Source of the DNA: CADEEN01 sp035716845
GTDB lineage: Bacteria > Pseudomonadota > Gammaproteobacteria > Burkholderiales > Burkholderiaceae_C
DNA length: 64,000 nt
Direction of reading: 5' to 3'
Assembly (NCBI GenBank): GCA_035716845.1
Contig: DASTJE010000259.1
Coordinates: forward strand, 1 to 64,000
This document shows, piece by piece, positions 1 through 8,624 of the stretch; position 1 is the stretch's first letter, and each line of letters begins with the position of its first letter. The notes under the pieces are model-generated. The model was not told where the DNA came from and ran no database searches. It saw nothing but the letters and a program-made list of their open reading frames with translations. The position numbers were made by a program, and so were the translations under genes.

Positions 1-496
1 ACTGCTCGCCGATCAGCTTCTCCACCTCGGCGAGTTCCATCCCCAGCAGGGTCGACAGCGCGCCCACGTAGATGATGTTCTTGAACAGCTGGCGCTGGCG
101 CGGGTCGGAGTACACGGCGTTGGTGATCTCGGTGAGCGGCATGCCGATCACCTGGATGTCGCTGCGGAACTTCGCCGGCGGCATGGGCCGCGTGCTGTCG
201 TAGAACAGGTAGCCGCCCGGCTCGATCTCGGCCACGTCGGCGTCCCAGGTCTGCGGGTTCATCGCCACCATCATGTCCACGCCGCCGCGCCGTCCCGAAT
301 AGCCCTTCTCGCAGATGCGGGCCTCGTACCAGGTGGGCAGGCCCTGGATGTTGCTCGGGAAGATGTTGCGCGGGCTCACCGGCACGCCCATGCGCAGGAT
401 CGCCTTGGCGAACAGCTCGTTGGCCGAGGCCGAGCCCGAGCCGTTGACGTTGGCGAACTTGACGACGAAGTCGTTGAGGGCCTCGATCTTCTTCAT
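1..496 (-). CDS. 2-oxoacid:acceptor oxidoreductase, alpha/gamma subunit (KorA-like), 3' part outside window
   Basis: The visible N-terminal 165 residues form the gamma domain of 2-oxoacid:ferredoxin oxidoreductases: a GSGSASANELFAKAILRMG stretch near residue 20, then a YEARICEKGYSGRRGGVD-type segment and a DMMVAMN strand. Such enzymes oxidatively decarboxylate 2-oxoacids such as 2-oxoglutarate to the acyl-CoA and pass electrons to ferredoxin or a flavoprotein. The ATG overlaps the stop of the upstream flavoprotein gene as ATGA, so the two are co-transcribed and probably translationally coupled. In this subunit type the gamma domain is fused in front of the pyrimidine-binding alpha domain, which would lie beyond base 1. 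The substrate cannot be read from the fragment. Confidence 0.82.
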   Translation of the reverse strand, partial: MKKIEALNDFVVKFANVNGSGSASANELFAKAILRMGVPVSPRNIFPSNIQGLPTWYEARICEKGYSGRRGGVDMMVAMNPQTWDADVAEIEPGGYLFYDSTRPMPPAKFRSDIQVIGMPLTEITNAVYSDPRQRQLFKNIIYVGALSTLLGMELAEVEKLIGEQ

Positions 497-2334
497 GCGG
501 TGCGCTCCACTTCACGTGCCTTGGCCGCGTGCGGCGCGGCACCGCAGGCGTGCGACATGCGCACGAGGAACTTCTGCATGTCCCAGGCGCCGGTCGGGCA
601 GCGCTCGGCGCACAACCCGCAGTGCAGGCAGACGTCCTCGTCCTTGACCATCACGCGCGCAGTCTTCAGCGGCCCGCTCACGTACAGCGGCTGCGCCGCA
701 TGGCGCGCGGGCGCCTTCAGGCGCGTGCGCAGGTCGGCCTCCTCGCCCGCATCGGTGAAGGTGATGCAGTCCATCGGGCAGATGTCGACGCAGGCGTCGC
801 ACTCGATGCACAGCCGGTCGGCGAACACCGTCTGCACGTCGCAGTTCAGGCAGCGCTGCGTCTCGCGGAAGGCAGTGGCGGCGTCGAAGCCGATCTCGGC
901 CTCGACGCGGATGCTCCTGAGCGCTTCCTCGGCCTTGGCCCAGCGTGTCTTGTGGCGCAGGTCCGGGCTCACTGCGTTGTCGTAGCTCCACTCGTGGATG
1001 CCCATCTTCTGCGACAGCACCTGCACCTGCGGCAGCGGGCGCTCGGCCGGGTCCTCGCCGCGCAGCTGGCGGTCGATCGACACCGCCGCCTCGTGGCCAT
1101 GCGCCACCGCCGTGATGATGTTCTTGGGCCCGAAGGCGGCGTCGCCGCCGAAGAAGACCTTGGGATGCGTCGAGCGCAGCGTCTTCTCGTCGAGCACCGG
1201 CAGGCCCCAGCGGTTGAACTCGATGCCGGCATCGCGCTCGATCCACGGGAAGGCGTTCTCCTGCCCGATGGCCACCAGCACCTCGTCGCACTCGATGAAC
1301 ACGTCGGGCGCGCCGGTGGGCCGCAGCGTGCGGCGGCCCTCGGCGTCGTACACCGACTCGACGATCTCGAAGCTCATGCCCTTGAGCACGCCGTGCTCGT
1401 GCACCACCGCCTTGGGCACGTGGCAGGGCAGGATCGGGATGCCTTCGTGCATCGCGTCCTCCTTCTCCCAGGGCGAGGCCTTCATGTCCTCGAAGGTCGA
1501 GCGCACCACCACCTTCACCGATTCGGCGCCGAGCCGCCGCGCCGAGCGGCAGCAGTCCATCGCGGTGTTGCCTCCCCCGAGCACGACGACGCGCCGGCCC
1601 ACCTGCTGCACGTGGCCGAAGTAGACCGAGGCCAGCCAGTCCAGGCCGAGGTGGATGTGGGCCGCGGCCTCGCCGCGCCCCGGCACGTCGAGTTCGCGCC
1701 CGCGCGGCGCACCGCTGCCGACGAAGATGGCGTCCCAGCCGCCGGCCAGCAGCTCCTTCATCGAGGTGACGCGATGCCCGCCAATGAACTGCACGTGATC
1801 GCGCAGGACGTAGCCCACCTCCTCGTCGATCACGTCCTCGGGCAGACGGAAGCGCGGCACCTGGGTGCGCATGAAACCGCCGGCCTTGACCTCGGCGTCG
1901 AGCACCGTCACCGAATACCCGAGCGGCGCCAGGTCGCGCGCGACGGTGAGCGAGGCCGGTCCGGCGCCGACGCAGACGACACGTCGACCGTTGGCCGGCC
2001 GCGCCTGCGGCAGGCGGGCCCGGATGTCCTCCTTGTGGTCGGCGGCCACGCGCTTGAGGCGGCAGATCGCCACCGGTTCCGGCTTCTCGGCATTCGCCTC
2101 CTCGACGCGGCCGCGCCGGCAGGCCGGCTCGCAAGGACGGTCGCAGGTGCGGCCGAGAATGCCCGGGAAGACGTTCGACTCCCAGTTGACCAGGTAGGCG
2201 TCGCCATACCGGCCCTGGGCGATCAAGCGGATGTATTCGGGCACCGGCGTGTGCGCCGGACAGGCCCACTGACAGTCCACGACCTGATGGAAATAGGCCC
2301 CCAACTCGTCGGGGGCCGCGCGGGTCGACTGCAC
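493..2334 (-). CDS. GltD-like FAD/NAD(P)H oxidoreductase with ferredoxin domains, electron-transfer partner of the 2-oxoacid oxidoreductase
   Basis: Order of domains: an N-terminal cysteine-rich DPYD/GltD-type Fe-S region (CQWACP and CDRPCEPAC within the first 75 residues), two Rossmann folds (GAGPASL for FAD, LGGGNTAMD for NAD(P)H), a GDAAFGPKNIITAVAHG C-terminal flavin motif, then two 4Fe-4S sets (CIECDACVDICP and CLHCGLCAERCP). This is the architecture of the third, NAD(P)-reacting subunit known from KorABC-type 2-oxoglutarate oxidoreductases. I chose the GTG at 2334 because an AGGAGG lies 8 bases before it; an in-frame GTG at 2361 would add nine residues. About 613 aa. It overlaps the next gene by 4 bp. 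The partner assignment is inferred from adjacency. Confidence 0.85.
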   Translation of the reverse strand: MQSTRAAPDELGAYFHQVVDCQWACPAHTPVPEYIRLIAQGRYGDAYLVNWESNVFPGILGRTCDRPCEPACRRGRVEEANAEKPEPVAICRLKRVAADHKEDIRARLPQARPANGRRVVCVGAGPASLTVARDLAPLGYSVTVLDAEVKAGGFMRTQVPRFRLPEDVIDEEVGYVLRDHVQFIGGHRVTSMKELLAGGWDAIFVGSGAPRGRELDVPGRGEAAAHIHLGLDWLASVYFGHVQQVGRRVVVLGGGNTAMDCCRSARRLGAESVKVVVRSTFEDMKASPWEKEDAMHEGIPILPCHVPKAVVHEHGVLKGMSFEIVESVYDAEGRRTLRPTGAPDVFIECDEVLVAIGQENAFPWIERDAGIEFNRWGLPVLDEKTLRSTHPKVFFGGDAAFGPKNIITAVAHGHEAAVSIDRQLRGEDPAERPLPQVQVLSQKMGIHEWSYDNAVSPDLRHKTRWAKAEEALRSIRVEAEIGFDAATAFRETQRCLNCDVQTVFADRLCIECDACVDICPMDCITFTDAGEEADLRTRLKAPARHAAQPLYVSGPLKTARVMVKDEDVCLHCGLCAERCPTGAWDMQKFLVRMSHACGAAPHAAKAREVERTA

Positions 2335-2568
2335 GGGACATCCTCCTCGCGGAGACGCCACCCCGCTCGACGGCGCAGTCTAGGGCCCTCGTCCCTCGGC
2401 GCGCACCGGGCAAGCCACTAGCCCGATCCGAGGGTGGCGCAAAACCGACAGTGCCGTGCCCCTGCCGCAGCGTTCACGAAGCTTTACAGGTGGCCCGTCG
2501 TCGGCGCGCGGACATCGGCCGTTGTCGGTGCACGGGCCTCGATGTCGGGGCCGGCTGGAGACCTCGTG

Positions 2569-3042
2569 ATGCGCCCCGCCCTCGTGAACCTCAGGAAGTT
2601 GACAATGCCCATGGCACTGTGCGCGGCCGCGCTGCTGGCAGCACCCGGCGCGCGGGCCCGCGATGTCGACGTGCGGTGGTCGGTCACGATCGGCGTGCCA
2701 GGGCTGGTGGTGCAGTCGGGCCCGGTGGTGGGCGTGCCGGTGTACGGTGTGCCGGTGTATGGCGCACCGGTCTATGCGCCGCCGGTGATGGCCATGCCGG
2801 CACCGGTGTACGCGCCGGCGCCGATCGCCGTGATGGCGCCCCCGGTGTACGGCCCGCCGCGCCATCGCCACCCCGGCCACGCCACGCCACGCGCCTGGGA
2901 CCGCGACGGTGACGGCATTCCCAACCGCTACGACCCGGTCTACAACCCGCGCTGGGATCGCGACGGCGACGGCATCCCCAACCGCCACGATCGCTACGAC
3001 GACCGCTACGACAACCGCTACCGCGACGGCTGGCGCCGCTGA
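2569..3042 (+). CDS. Secreted repeat protein with thrombospondin-type-3-like DRDGDGIPNR motifs
   Basis: Protein of 157 aa. The ATG at 2569 has GGAG eight bases upstream and starts a clear Sec signal peptide (basic start, then hydrophobic ALCAAALLAAPGARA), so export to the periplasm or beyond is likely. The middle is low-complexity, with tandem GVPVYG/APVYAPPV units. The C-terminal third carries two copies of DRDGDGIPNR, the calcium-binding aspartate pattern of thrombospondin type 3 repeats, followed by a charged DRYDDRYDNRYRD tail. No enzyme motif is present. The gene stands alone, divergent from the oxidoreductase operon and convergent with the Bug receptor gene. Function unknown; a Ca-binding or structural envelope role is only an inference. 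Confidence 0.7.
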   Translation: MRPALVNLRKLTMPMALCAAALLAAPGARARDVDVRWSVTIGVPGLVVQSGPVVGVPVYGVPVYGAPVYAPPVMAMPAPVYAPAPIAVMAPPVYGPPRHRHPGHATPRAWDRDGDGIPNRYDPVYNPRWDRDGDGIPNRHDRYDDRYDNRYRDGWRR

Positions 3043-3061
3043 GGCGCTCGCGGCCAGCGGT

Positions 3062-4021
3062 TCAGCCGAAGCTGAGCTTCTGCGCCAGCACGAGTTCGGT
3101 CCAGCGCCGGGACTCTGCGGCCATGAAGGCGTCGAACTCCGCCGGGCTCGATCCCACCCACTCCAGGCCCTGCTGCGCCAGCGTCTGGCGCACTGCCGGC
3201 TGCGACAGCGCCTGCGTCACCGCCGCGTGCAGCGCCTGCTGGCGTTCGGCGCCGATGCGCGCCGGCGCCAGGGCGCCGATCCAGGTCGAGACGTCGAAGT
3301 CCTTGACGCCTTGCTCCTGCAGGGTCGCGATGTCGGGTACCACCGGGTAGCGCTTGGCCGAGGTCACGCCCAGCACCTTGACGCGGCCGCTCTTGACGTG
3401 CGGGCCGATCGCGACCCAGGAGCCCATGAAGAGCTGCACCTCGTCGTTCATCACCGCCTGCAGGGCCGGCACGCCGCCGCGGTAGGGGATGTGCACGATG
3501 TGCGTGCCGGTGCGCATCTTGAACAGCTCGGCCGCCAGATGGTTGAGCGTGCCCAGCCCCGCGGACGAGACGTTGAGCGCGCCAGGCTTCTTCCTGGCCA
3601 GCGCGACGAACTCGCGCACGTTGTTCGCCGGCAGGCTGGCCGGCACCGCGAATACCAGCGGAAAGCTCAGCAGGCGCGAGATCGGCGTGAAGTCGTTCAG
3701 GCCGTAGGGCAGGTTCTGGTACACGAGCGGGTTGGTGACGTGCGAGTCGAACACCAGCATCAGCGTGTTTGCGTCGCCCGCCTGACGCGCCACCGCCGCC
3801 GCCGCGATCGAGCCGGACGCTCCCGGCTTGTTCTCGACCACCACGTTCTGCCGCAGCACCTTCGGCAGGTGTTCGCCGAGCAGGCGCGCCGTGAGGTCGA
3901 CCGAACCGCCCGGCGGTACGGGTACCACCAGGTTGAGGTGGGCGGCCGCCACCCCCTGAGCCTGCGCCCACGACGACATCCCCAGGGCCCCGGTCAGGGC
4001 CAGCATCCGCCTGCGATCCAT
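3062..4021 (-). CDS. Bug-family (TctC-like) tripartite tricarboxylate transporter solute receptor
   Basis: About 319 aa with a twin-arginine-like start (DRRRMLALTGALG) and a signal cleaved near AQA. Family marks: VVPVPPGGSVDLTAR after the signal, VENKPGASGSIAA, and HIPYRGGVPALQAVMNDEVQ in the ligand-binding half. Bug proteins are periplasmic carboxylate receptors, massively amplified in Burkholderiales, and most have no adjacent TctA/TctB permease; none is seen here. Two ATGs are adjacent (4024 and 4021); the second is preferred because the AGGAG is only two bases from the first. The ligand cannot be predicted. Confidence 0.88.
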   Translation of the reverse strand: MDRRRMLALTGALGMSSWAQAQGVAAAHLNLVVPVPPGGSVDLTARLLGEHLPKVLRQNVVVENKPGASGSIAAAAVARQAGDANTLMLVFDSHVTNPLVYQNLPYGLNDFTPISRLLSFPLVFAVPASLPANNVREFVALARKKPGALNVSSAGLGTLNHLAAELFKMRTGTHIVHIPYRGGVPALQAVMNDEVQLFMGSWVAIGPHVKSGRVKVLGVTSAKRYPVVPDIATLQEQGVKDFDVSTWIGALAPARIGAERQQALHAAVTQALSQPAVRQTLAQQGLEWVGSSPAEFDAFMAAESRRWTELVLAQKLSFG

Positions 4022-4079
4022 CATTGCTCCTTCACTGCGCCGACGCGGCAGTGTGTTGTACGACGCTGACAACTCGATG

Positions 4080-6398
4080 TCAGGCCGCGGTCACCCGCAG
4101 CACCTTCACGAACCCCTGCACCTTGTGGCCCTTGCGTGCGCGCCGGCCCTCGTGGCCTGCAAGCGCCGCGCCCTTGAGCACTTCGTCCTTGGCCCTGCCG
4201 CCGCGGCCCTGGCCCGACACGGCGAGCGCCTCGCCGCAGGTCGCCACCGACAGCAGCGGGTCCTTCGCATCGACGTCCATCAGCGTCAGGCCACGGCCGC
4301 CGTTGGCCTGACGCTTGAGCTCGGCCAGCGGGAACACCAGCAGGCGCCCACCCACCGCCAGCGCCGCCACGCGCGCGTGCCCGGCGTGCACCACCGCCGG
4401 CGGCAGCACGTGCTCGCCCGCTTCCAGGGTCAGGAAGGACTTGCCGCCGCGCTGGCGCCCGACGAGGTCGCCCGCGTGCGCCAACAGGCCGAAGCCCCCG
4501 GTGTTGGCCAGCAGCAGCAGCGAGTCGGCCGCGCCCGCGAAGTAATGCGCCGGCTGCGTGCCGGGCTCGAGGTCGATGAAACTCGTGATCGGGGCGCCGT
4601 CACCGCGTCCGCCGGGCAGCTGGGCCACCGCCACGCTGTAGGCGCGGCCGTTGCTGCCCAGCACGACGAGCGTCTCGACGCTGCGGCAGGCGAATGCGCC
4701 GTACAGGCCGTCGCCGGCCTTGAAGGCGAGCGCCGCCGGGTCCACCTCGTGGCCCTTGAGCGAGCGCACCCACCCTTTCAGGCTCACCACCACGGTCACC
4801 GGCTCGTCCGGCACCTTCACCTCGGCCACCGCACGCCGTTCCTCCTGCAGCACGGTGCGCCGGTCGTCGCCATGGGCCCTGGCGTCGGCCTCGATCTCCT
4901 TGATGACGGTGCGCTTGAGCGCCGCCGCGCTGCCGAGGATGTCCTCCAGCTTGCCCTGCTCGTCGCGCAGCTCCTTGAGCTCCTGCTCGATGCGGATCGC
5001 CTCCAGACGCGCCAGCTGGCGCAAGCGGATCTCGAGGATGTCCTCGGCCTGGCGGTCGCTCAGCGCGAAGCGCTGGATCAGCGCCGGCTTGGGCTCGTCG
5101 GCGCCGCGGATGATGCGGATCACCTCGTCGATGTTGAGCAGCACGAGCTGCCGCCCCTCGAGCACGTGGATGCGGTCGAGCACCTTGTCGAGCCGGTGGC
5201 GCGTGCGCCGCTGCACCGTGGCCTGGCGGAAGGCGACCCACTCGGCGAGGATCTGGCGCAGGTGCTTCTGCACCGGCCGGCCGTCAAGGCCCACCATCGT
5301 CAGGTTGATCGGCGCACTGGTCTCCAGGCTGGTGTGCGCCAGCAGCGCGACGATGAACTCCTGCGGATCGACCGTGCGGCTACGCGGCTCGAACACCAGG
5401 CGCACCGGCGCGCTCTTGCTCGACTCGTCGCGCACGGTGTCGAGCAGGGCCAGCACGGTCTGCTTGAGCTGCGTCTGCTCCTGCGTGAGCGCCTTCTTGC
5501 CGGCCTTGACCTTCGGGTTGGTCAGTTCCTCGATCTCCTCGAGCACCTTCTGCGCGCTGGTGCCGGGCGGCAACTCGTGCACCACGAGCTGCCACTGTCC
5601 GCGCGCCAGGTCCTCGATGGTCCAGCGCGCACGCACCTTGAGGCTGCCGCGACCGCTGCGGTAGGCCTCGCGGATGTCCTCGACGGCGCTGATGACCTGC
5701 CCGCCGCCGGGAAAGTCCGGCCCGGGCAGCAGCGCGAAGAGCTCGTCGTCGCCCAGCCCGTCATTGCGGATCAGCGCCACCGCCGCCGCCGCCACCTCGC
5801 GCAGGTTGTGGCTCGGGATCTCGGTGGCCAGGCCGACCGCGATGCCCGACGCGCCGTTGAGCAGCACGAAGGGCAGGCGCGCCGGCAACTGCCTGGGCTC
5901 GGTGGTGCTGCCGTCGTAGTTGGGGAGGTAGTCGACCGTGCCCTCGTCGATCTCGTCGAGCAGCAGGCGCGCGATCGGCGACAGGCGCGCCTCGGTGTAG
6001 CGCATCGCCGCCGCGCCGTCACCGTCGCGTGAGCCGAAGTTGCCCTGGCCGTCGACCAGCGGATAGCGCTGCGAGAAGTCCTGCGCCATGCGCACCAGCG
6101 CGTCGTAGGCCGCGGTGTCGCCGTGCGGGTGGTAGCGGCCCAGCACGTCACCCACCACGCGCGCGCTCTTGACCGGTTTGGCGCCGGAGGCGGCATTCCA
6201 GCCCAGCCCCATGCGCTGCATCGCGTACAGGATGCGCCGCTGCACCGGCTTCTGCCCGTCGCACACGTCGGGCAGCGCACGCCCCTTGACCACCGACAGT
6301 GCGTACTCGAGGTAGGCGCGCTCGGCATAGTCGGCCAGCGCGATCGCGTCCGAGGAGGGCGCGGCAAAGGGCAGTTCGGGGGTGAACAGGTCGGACAT
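4080..6398 (-). CDS. parC: DNA topoisomerase IV subunit A
   Basis: About 772 aa, normal length for ParC. The winged-helix breakage-reunion domain is intact: HPHGDTAAYDALVRMAQ at residues 90-106 and the catalytic tyrosine in AAMRYTEARLS (Y134). A coiled-coil tower and C-terminal beta-pinwheel repeats follow. It decatenates daughter chromosomes as a ParC2ParE2 complex. At the sites matching E. coli S80 and E84 of the quinolone region it has Thr95 and Asp99. parE lies about 11 kb away on the same strand rather than next to it. No good Shine-Dalgarno precedes the ATG; an upstream open extension was rejected because homology begins at MSDLF. Confidence 0.96.
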   Translation of the reverse strand: MSDLFTPELPFAAPSSDAIALADYAERAYLEYALSVVKGRALPDVCDGQKPVQRRILYAMQRMGLGWNAASGAKPVKSARVVGDVLGRYHPHGDTAAYDALVRMAQDFSQRYPLVDGQGNFGSRDGDGAAAMRYTEARLSPIARLLLDEIDEGTVDYLPNYDGSTTEPRQLPARLPFVLLNGASGIAVGLATEIPSHNLREVAAAAVALIRNDGLGDDELFALLPGPDFPGGGQVISAVEDIREAYRSGRGSLKVRARWTIEDLARGQWQLVVHELPPGTSAQKVLEEIEELTNPKVKAGKKALTQEQTQLKQTVLALLDTVRDESSKSAPVRLVFEPRSRTVDPQEFIVALLAHTSLETSAPINLTMVGLDGRPVQKHLRQILAEWVAFRQATVQRRTRHRLDKVLDRIHVLEGRQLVLLNIDEVIRIIRGADEPKPALIQRFALSDRQAEDILEIRLRQLARLEAIRIEQELKELRDEQGKLEDILGSAAALKRTVIKEIEADARAHGDDRRTVLQEERRAVAEVKVPDEPVTVVVSLKGWVRSLKGHEVDPAALAFKAGDGLYGAFACRSVETLVVLGSNGRAYSVAVAQLPGGRGDGAPITSFIDLEPGTQPAHYFAGAADSLLLLANTGGFGLLAHAGDLVGRQRGGKSFLTLEAGEHVLPPAVVHAGHARVAALAVGGRLLVFPLAELKRQANGGRGLTLMDVDAKDPLLSVATCGEALAVSGQGRGGRAKDEVLKGAALAGHEGRRARKGHKVQGFVKVLRVTAA

Positions 6399-6561
6399 CG
6401 GATCGGGAACAGGGACGAAGACGGCGCGGCGCTGCCGCAGCAGGCGCTGCAGTGTAGCGACGCGTCCCCGGCGCCCCGCCAGGTTTGTCAATGCCGGGTA
6501 ATCAGGTGCCGGCGCGCGCGCGGATGGGACACGATGGCGCTCTCCATCACGCACCGTCACC

Positions 6562-7332
6562 ATGCCTGCGTACCCCTTCGTGAAGCCGCTCGCGGCGCTG
6601 GCCCTCCTGGCGGCTCTCGCCGCTCCGGCTGCGGCCCAGAGCCTGCGCATCCTCACCGCCGGTGCCTTCAAGCAGGTCGTCGTCGCGCTGGTGCCGGTGT
6701 TCGAAGCGCAGACCGGTGTGCACGTCGAGGTGTCCAACGACACGGCCGGCGCCCTGGTGCGCAGGGTGCAGGGCGGCGAGGCGTTCGACCTCATCGTGCT
6801 GCCGCCCGGCAGCCTCGAGACGCTGGCCAGGGACGGCAAGGTCGACGCGGCCAGCATGCGCCCCGTCGCGCGGGTGGCCATCGGCGTCGCGGTCAGGGCG
6901 GGCGCCGCGCGCCCGCCGCTGGAGACGGTGGAGCAGTTCAAGGAGGCCGTGCTCGCGGCGCGCAAGGTGGCCTACATCGATCCCGCGGCGGGCGGCTCGA
7001 GCGGCATCTACCTCAGCGGCCTGTTCCAGCGCCTGGGCATCGCCGACGCCGTGCAGGCAAAGGCGGTGCTGGTCCCTGGCGGCCTGGTCGCGGAACGGCT
7101 CGTCAGCGGCGAGGCCGACCTCGCGATCCACCAGATCAGCGAGATCCTGCCGGTCAAGGGGGCCGAGCTCGTCGGTCCCCTGCCCGCGGCAATCCAGAAC
7201 CACACCACCTATGCGGTCGGCATCGCGCGTGCGCCGCGCCACGAGGCCGCGGCACTGGCCTTCGCCGCGGCACTCACCGGCCCCGAGACCGCGCAGATCC
7301 TGCGTGCCACCGGCATGACGCCGGCGCGCTGA
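6562..7332 (+). CDS. ModA-like periplasmic substrate-binding protein (orphan)
   Basis: 256 aa with a Sec signal peptide ending AAPAAAQ. The mature part reads LRILTAGAFKQVVVALVPVFEAQTG and later GGSSGIYLSGLFQRLGI and LVSGEADLAIHQISEI, the pattern of molybdate-type or extracellular solute-binding proteins of cluster D. No ABC permease or ATPase follows; instead an MFS carrier gene starts 44 bases downstream on the same strand. Paralogues of this kind in Burkholderiales are common and often bind organic acids rather than oxyanions, so molybdate specificity should not be assumed. Confidence 0.78.
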   Translation: MPAYPFVKPLAALALLAALAAPAAAQSLRILTAGAFKQVVVALVPVFEAQTGVHVEVSNDTAGALVRRVQGGEAFDLIVLPPGSLETLARDGKVDAASMRPVARVAIGVAVRAGAARPPLETVEQFKEAVLAARKVAYIDPAAGGSSGIYLSGLFQRLGIADAVQAKAVLVPGGLVAERLVSGEADLAIHQISEILPVKGAELVGPLPAAIQNHTTYAVGIARAPRHEAAALAFAAALTGPETAQILRATGMTPAR

Positions 7333-7376
7333 GCAGGCCGGGGCGCACGCGCCAGCCGGGCCGCGACAATCGTGCC

Positions 7377-8624
7377 GTGACCCCGACGCCGACGCACGCC
7401 CCCGACTCGCGCTACGCCTGGCTGCGCCTTTCGATCGCCCTGCTGCTGATGACGATCGGCAGCGGCGCGATGTACGTGATCCCGGTCGTGCTGCCGGTGG
7501 TGCAGTCCGAGTTCGGCGCCGCGCGCGCCGACGCCTCGCTGCCCTACACGCTGATGATGCTGGGCTTCGGCCTGGGCGGCGTGGCAATGGGCAAGGCAGC
7601 GGACCGCTTCGGCGTGATGCCGGTGGTGCTGCTGGGGGCCTGCGGCCTGGGCAGCGGCTTCGTGCTGGCGGGATTGGCCGGCAACCTCCTCGTGTTCGCG
7701 CTGCTGCATGGCCTGCTGCTGGGCGCGCTCGGCAGCTCGGCCACCTTCGCCCCGCTGGTGGCCGACACTTCGCAGTGGTTCGTGCGCCGGCGCGGCATCG
7801 CGGTGGCCGTGTGCGCCAGCGGCAATTACCTCGCGGGGGCGGTGTGGCCGCCCGTCGTGCAGCACTTCGTCGAGAGCGCGGGCTGGCGTGCCACCTATGT
7901 CGGCCTGGGGGTGTTCTGCGTGCTGACGATGCCCCTGCTGGCCTGGGGCCTGCGCGCACGGCCCCCGGCCGCGGCCGTCGCGGCGGCCACCGGCGCGGCA
8001 GCATCGTCCTCGACGAGCGCGCTCACGCGGCCGTTCGGCCTGTCGACGGGCACGGCACAGACGCTGCTGTGCATCGCCGGCGTGGCCTGCTGCGTGGCGA
8101 TGTCGATGCCGCAGGTGCACATCGTGGCCTACTGCGGCGACCTCGGCTATGGGGCGGCGCGCGGCGCCGAGATGCTGAGCCTGATGCTGGCCTGCGGGAT
8201 CGTCAGCCGCCTGGTCTCGGGCTGGATCTGCGACCGCATCGGCGGCCTGCGCACCCTGGTGCTCGGCTCGACGCTGCAGGGCCTCGCCCTGCTGCTCTTC
8301 CTGCCCTTCGACGGCCTCGCCTCGCTGTACGTGATCTCCGCGCTGTTCGGCCTGTTCCAGGGCGGCATCGTGCCGAGCTACGCGATCATCGTGCGCGAGC
8401 ACTTCCCGGCGGCCCAGGCCGGCGGGCGCGTCGCGGTGGTGCTCACCGCGACCTTGTTCGGCATGGCGTTGGGCGGCTGGATGTCGGGCAAGGTGTTCGA
8501 CCTCACCGGCTCCTACCACGCCGCATTCGTCAACGGCATCGGCTGGAACCTGCTGAACCTCGCGATCGCCGGCTTCCTGCTGTGGCGGGTGCGCCGCACA
8601 AGCCGCCCCACCACGGCCGCTTAG
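7377..8624 (+). CDS. MFS transporter
   Basis: About 415 aa from a GTG start; twelve hydrophobic segments are visible, with the MFS loop signature GKAADRFGVMPVVLLG between helices 2 and 3 and a second GWICDRIGGLRTLVLG in the C-terminal half. The type resembles monocarboxylate or oxalate/formate-antiporter-like carriers. It follows the orphan binding protein by 44 bases and may be co-transcribed with it. The stop codon overlaps the convergent formyltransferase-ACT gene (TTAG shared). Substrate unknown. GTG at 7377 was chosen because the hydrophobic first helix follows within 20 residues and no nearer ATG exists. Confidence 0.85.
   Translation: MTPTPTHAPDSRYAWLRLSIALLLMTIGSGAMYVIPVVLPVVQSEFGAARADASLPYTLMMLGFGLGGVAMGKAADRFGVMPVVLLGACGLGSGFVLAGLAGNLLVFALLHGLLLGALGSSATFAPLVADTSQWFVRRRGIAVAVCASGNYLAGAVWPPVVQHFVESAGWRATYVGLGVFCVLTMPLLAWGLRARPPAAAVAAATGAAASSSTSALTRPFGLSTGTAQTLLCIAGVACCVAMSMPQVHIVAYCGDLGYGAARGAEMLSLMLACGIVSRLVSGWICDRIGGLRTLVLGSTLQGLALLLFLPFDGLASLYVISALFGLFQGGIVPSYAIIVREHFPAAQAGGRVAVVLTATLFGMALGGWMSGKVFDLTGSYHAAFVNGIGWNLLNLAIAGFLLWRVRRTSRPTTAA

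Noticed and set aside
529..2421. Very long open frames opposite or alongside real genes throughout the window, for example antisense to the GltD-like gene
   Set aside because: They are shadows caused by GC-rich third positions: arginine/alanine-rich translations, no family motifs, full overlap with recognised genes.
6399..6965. N-terminal extension of parC
   Set aside because: The added 189 residues have no ParC homology and overlap the divergent ModA-like gene.
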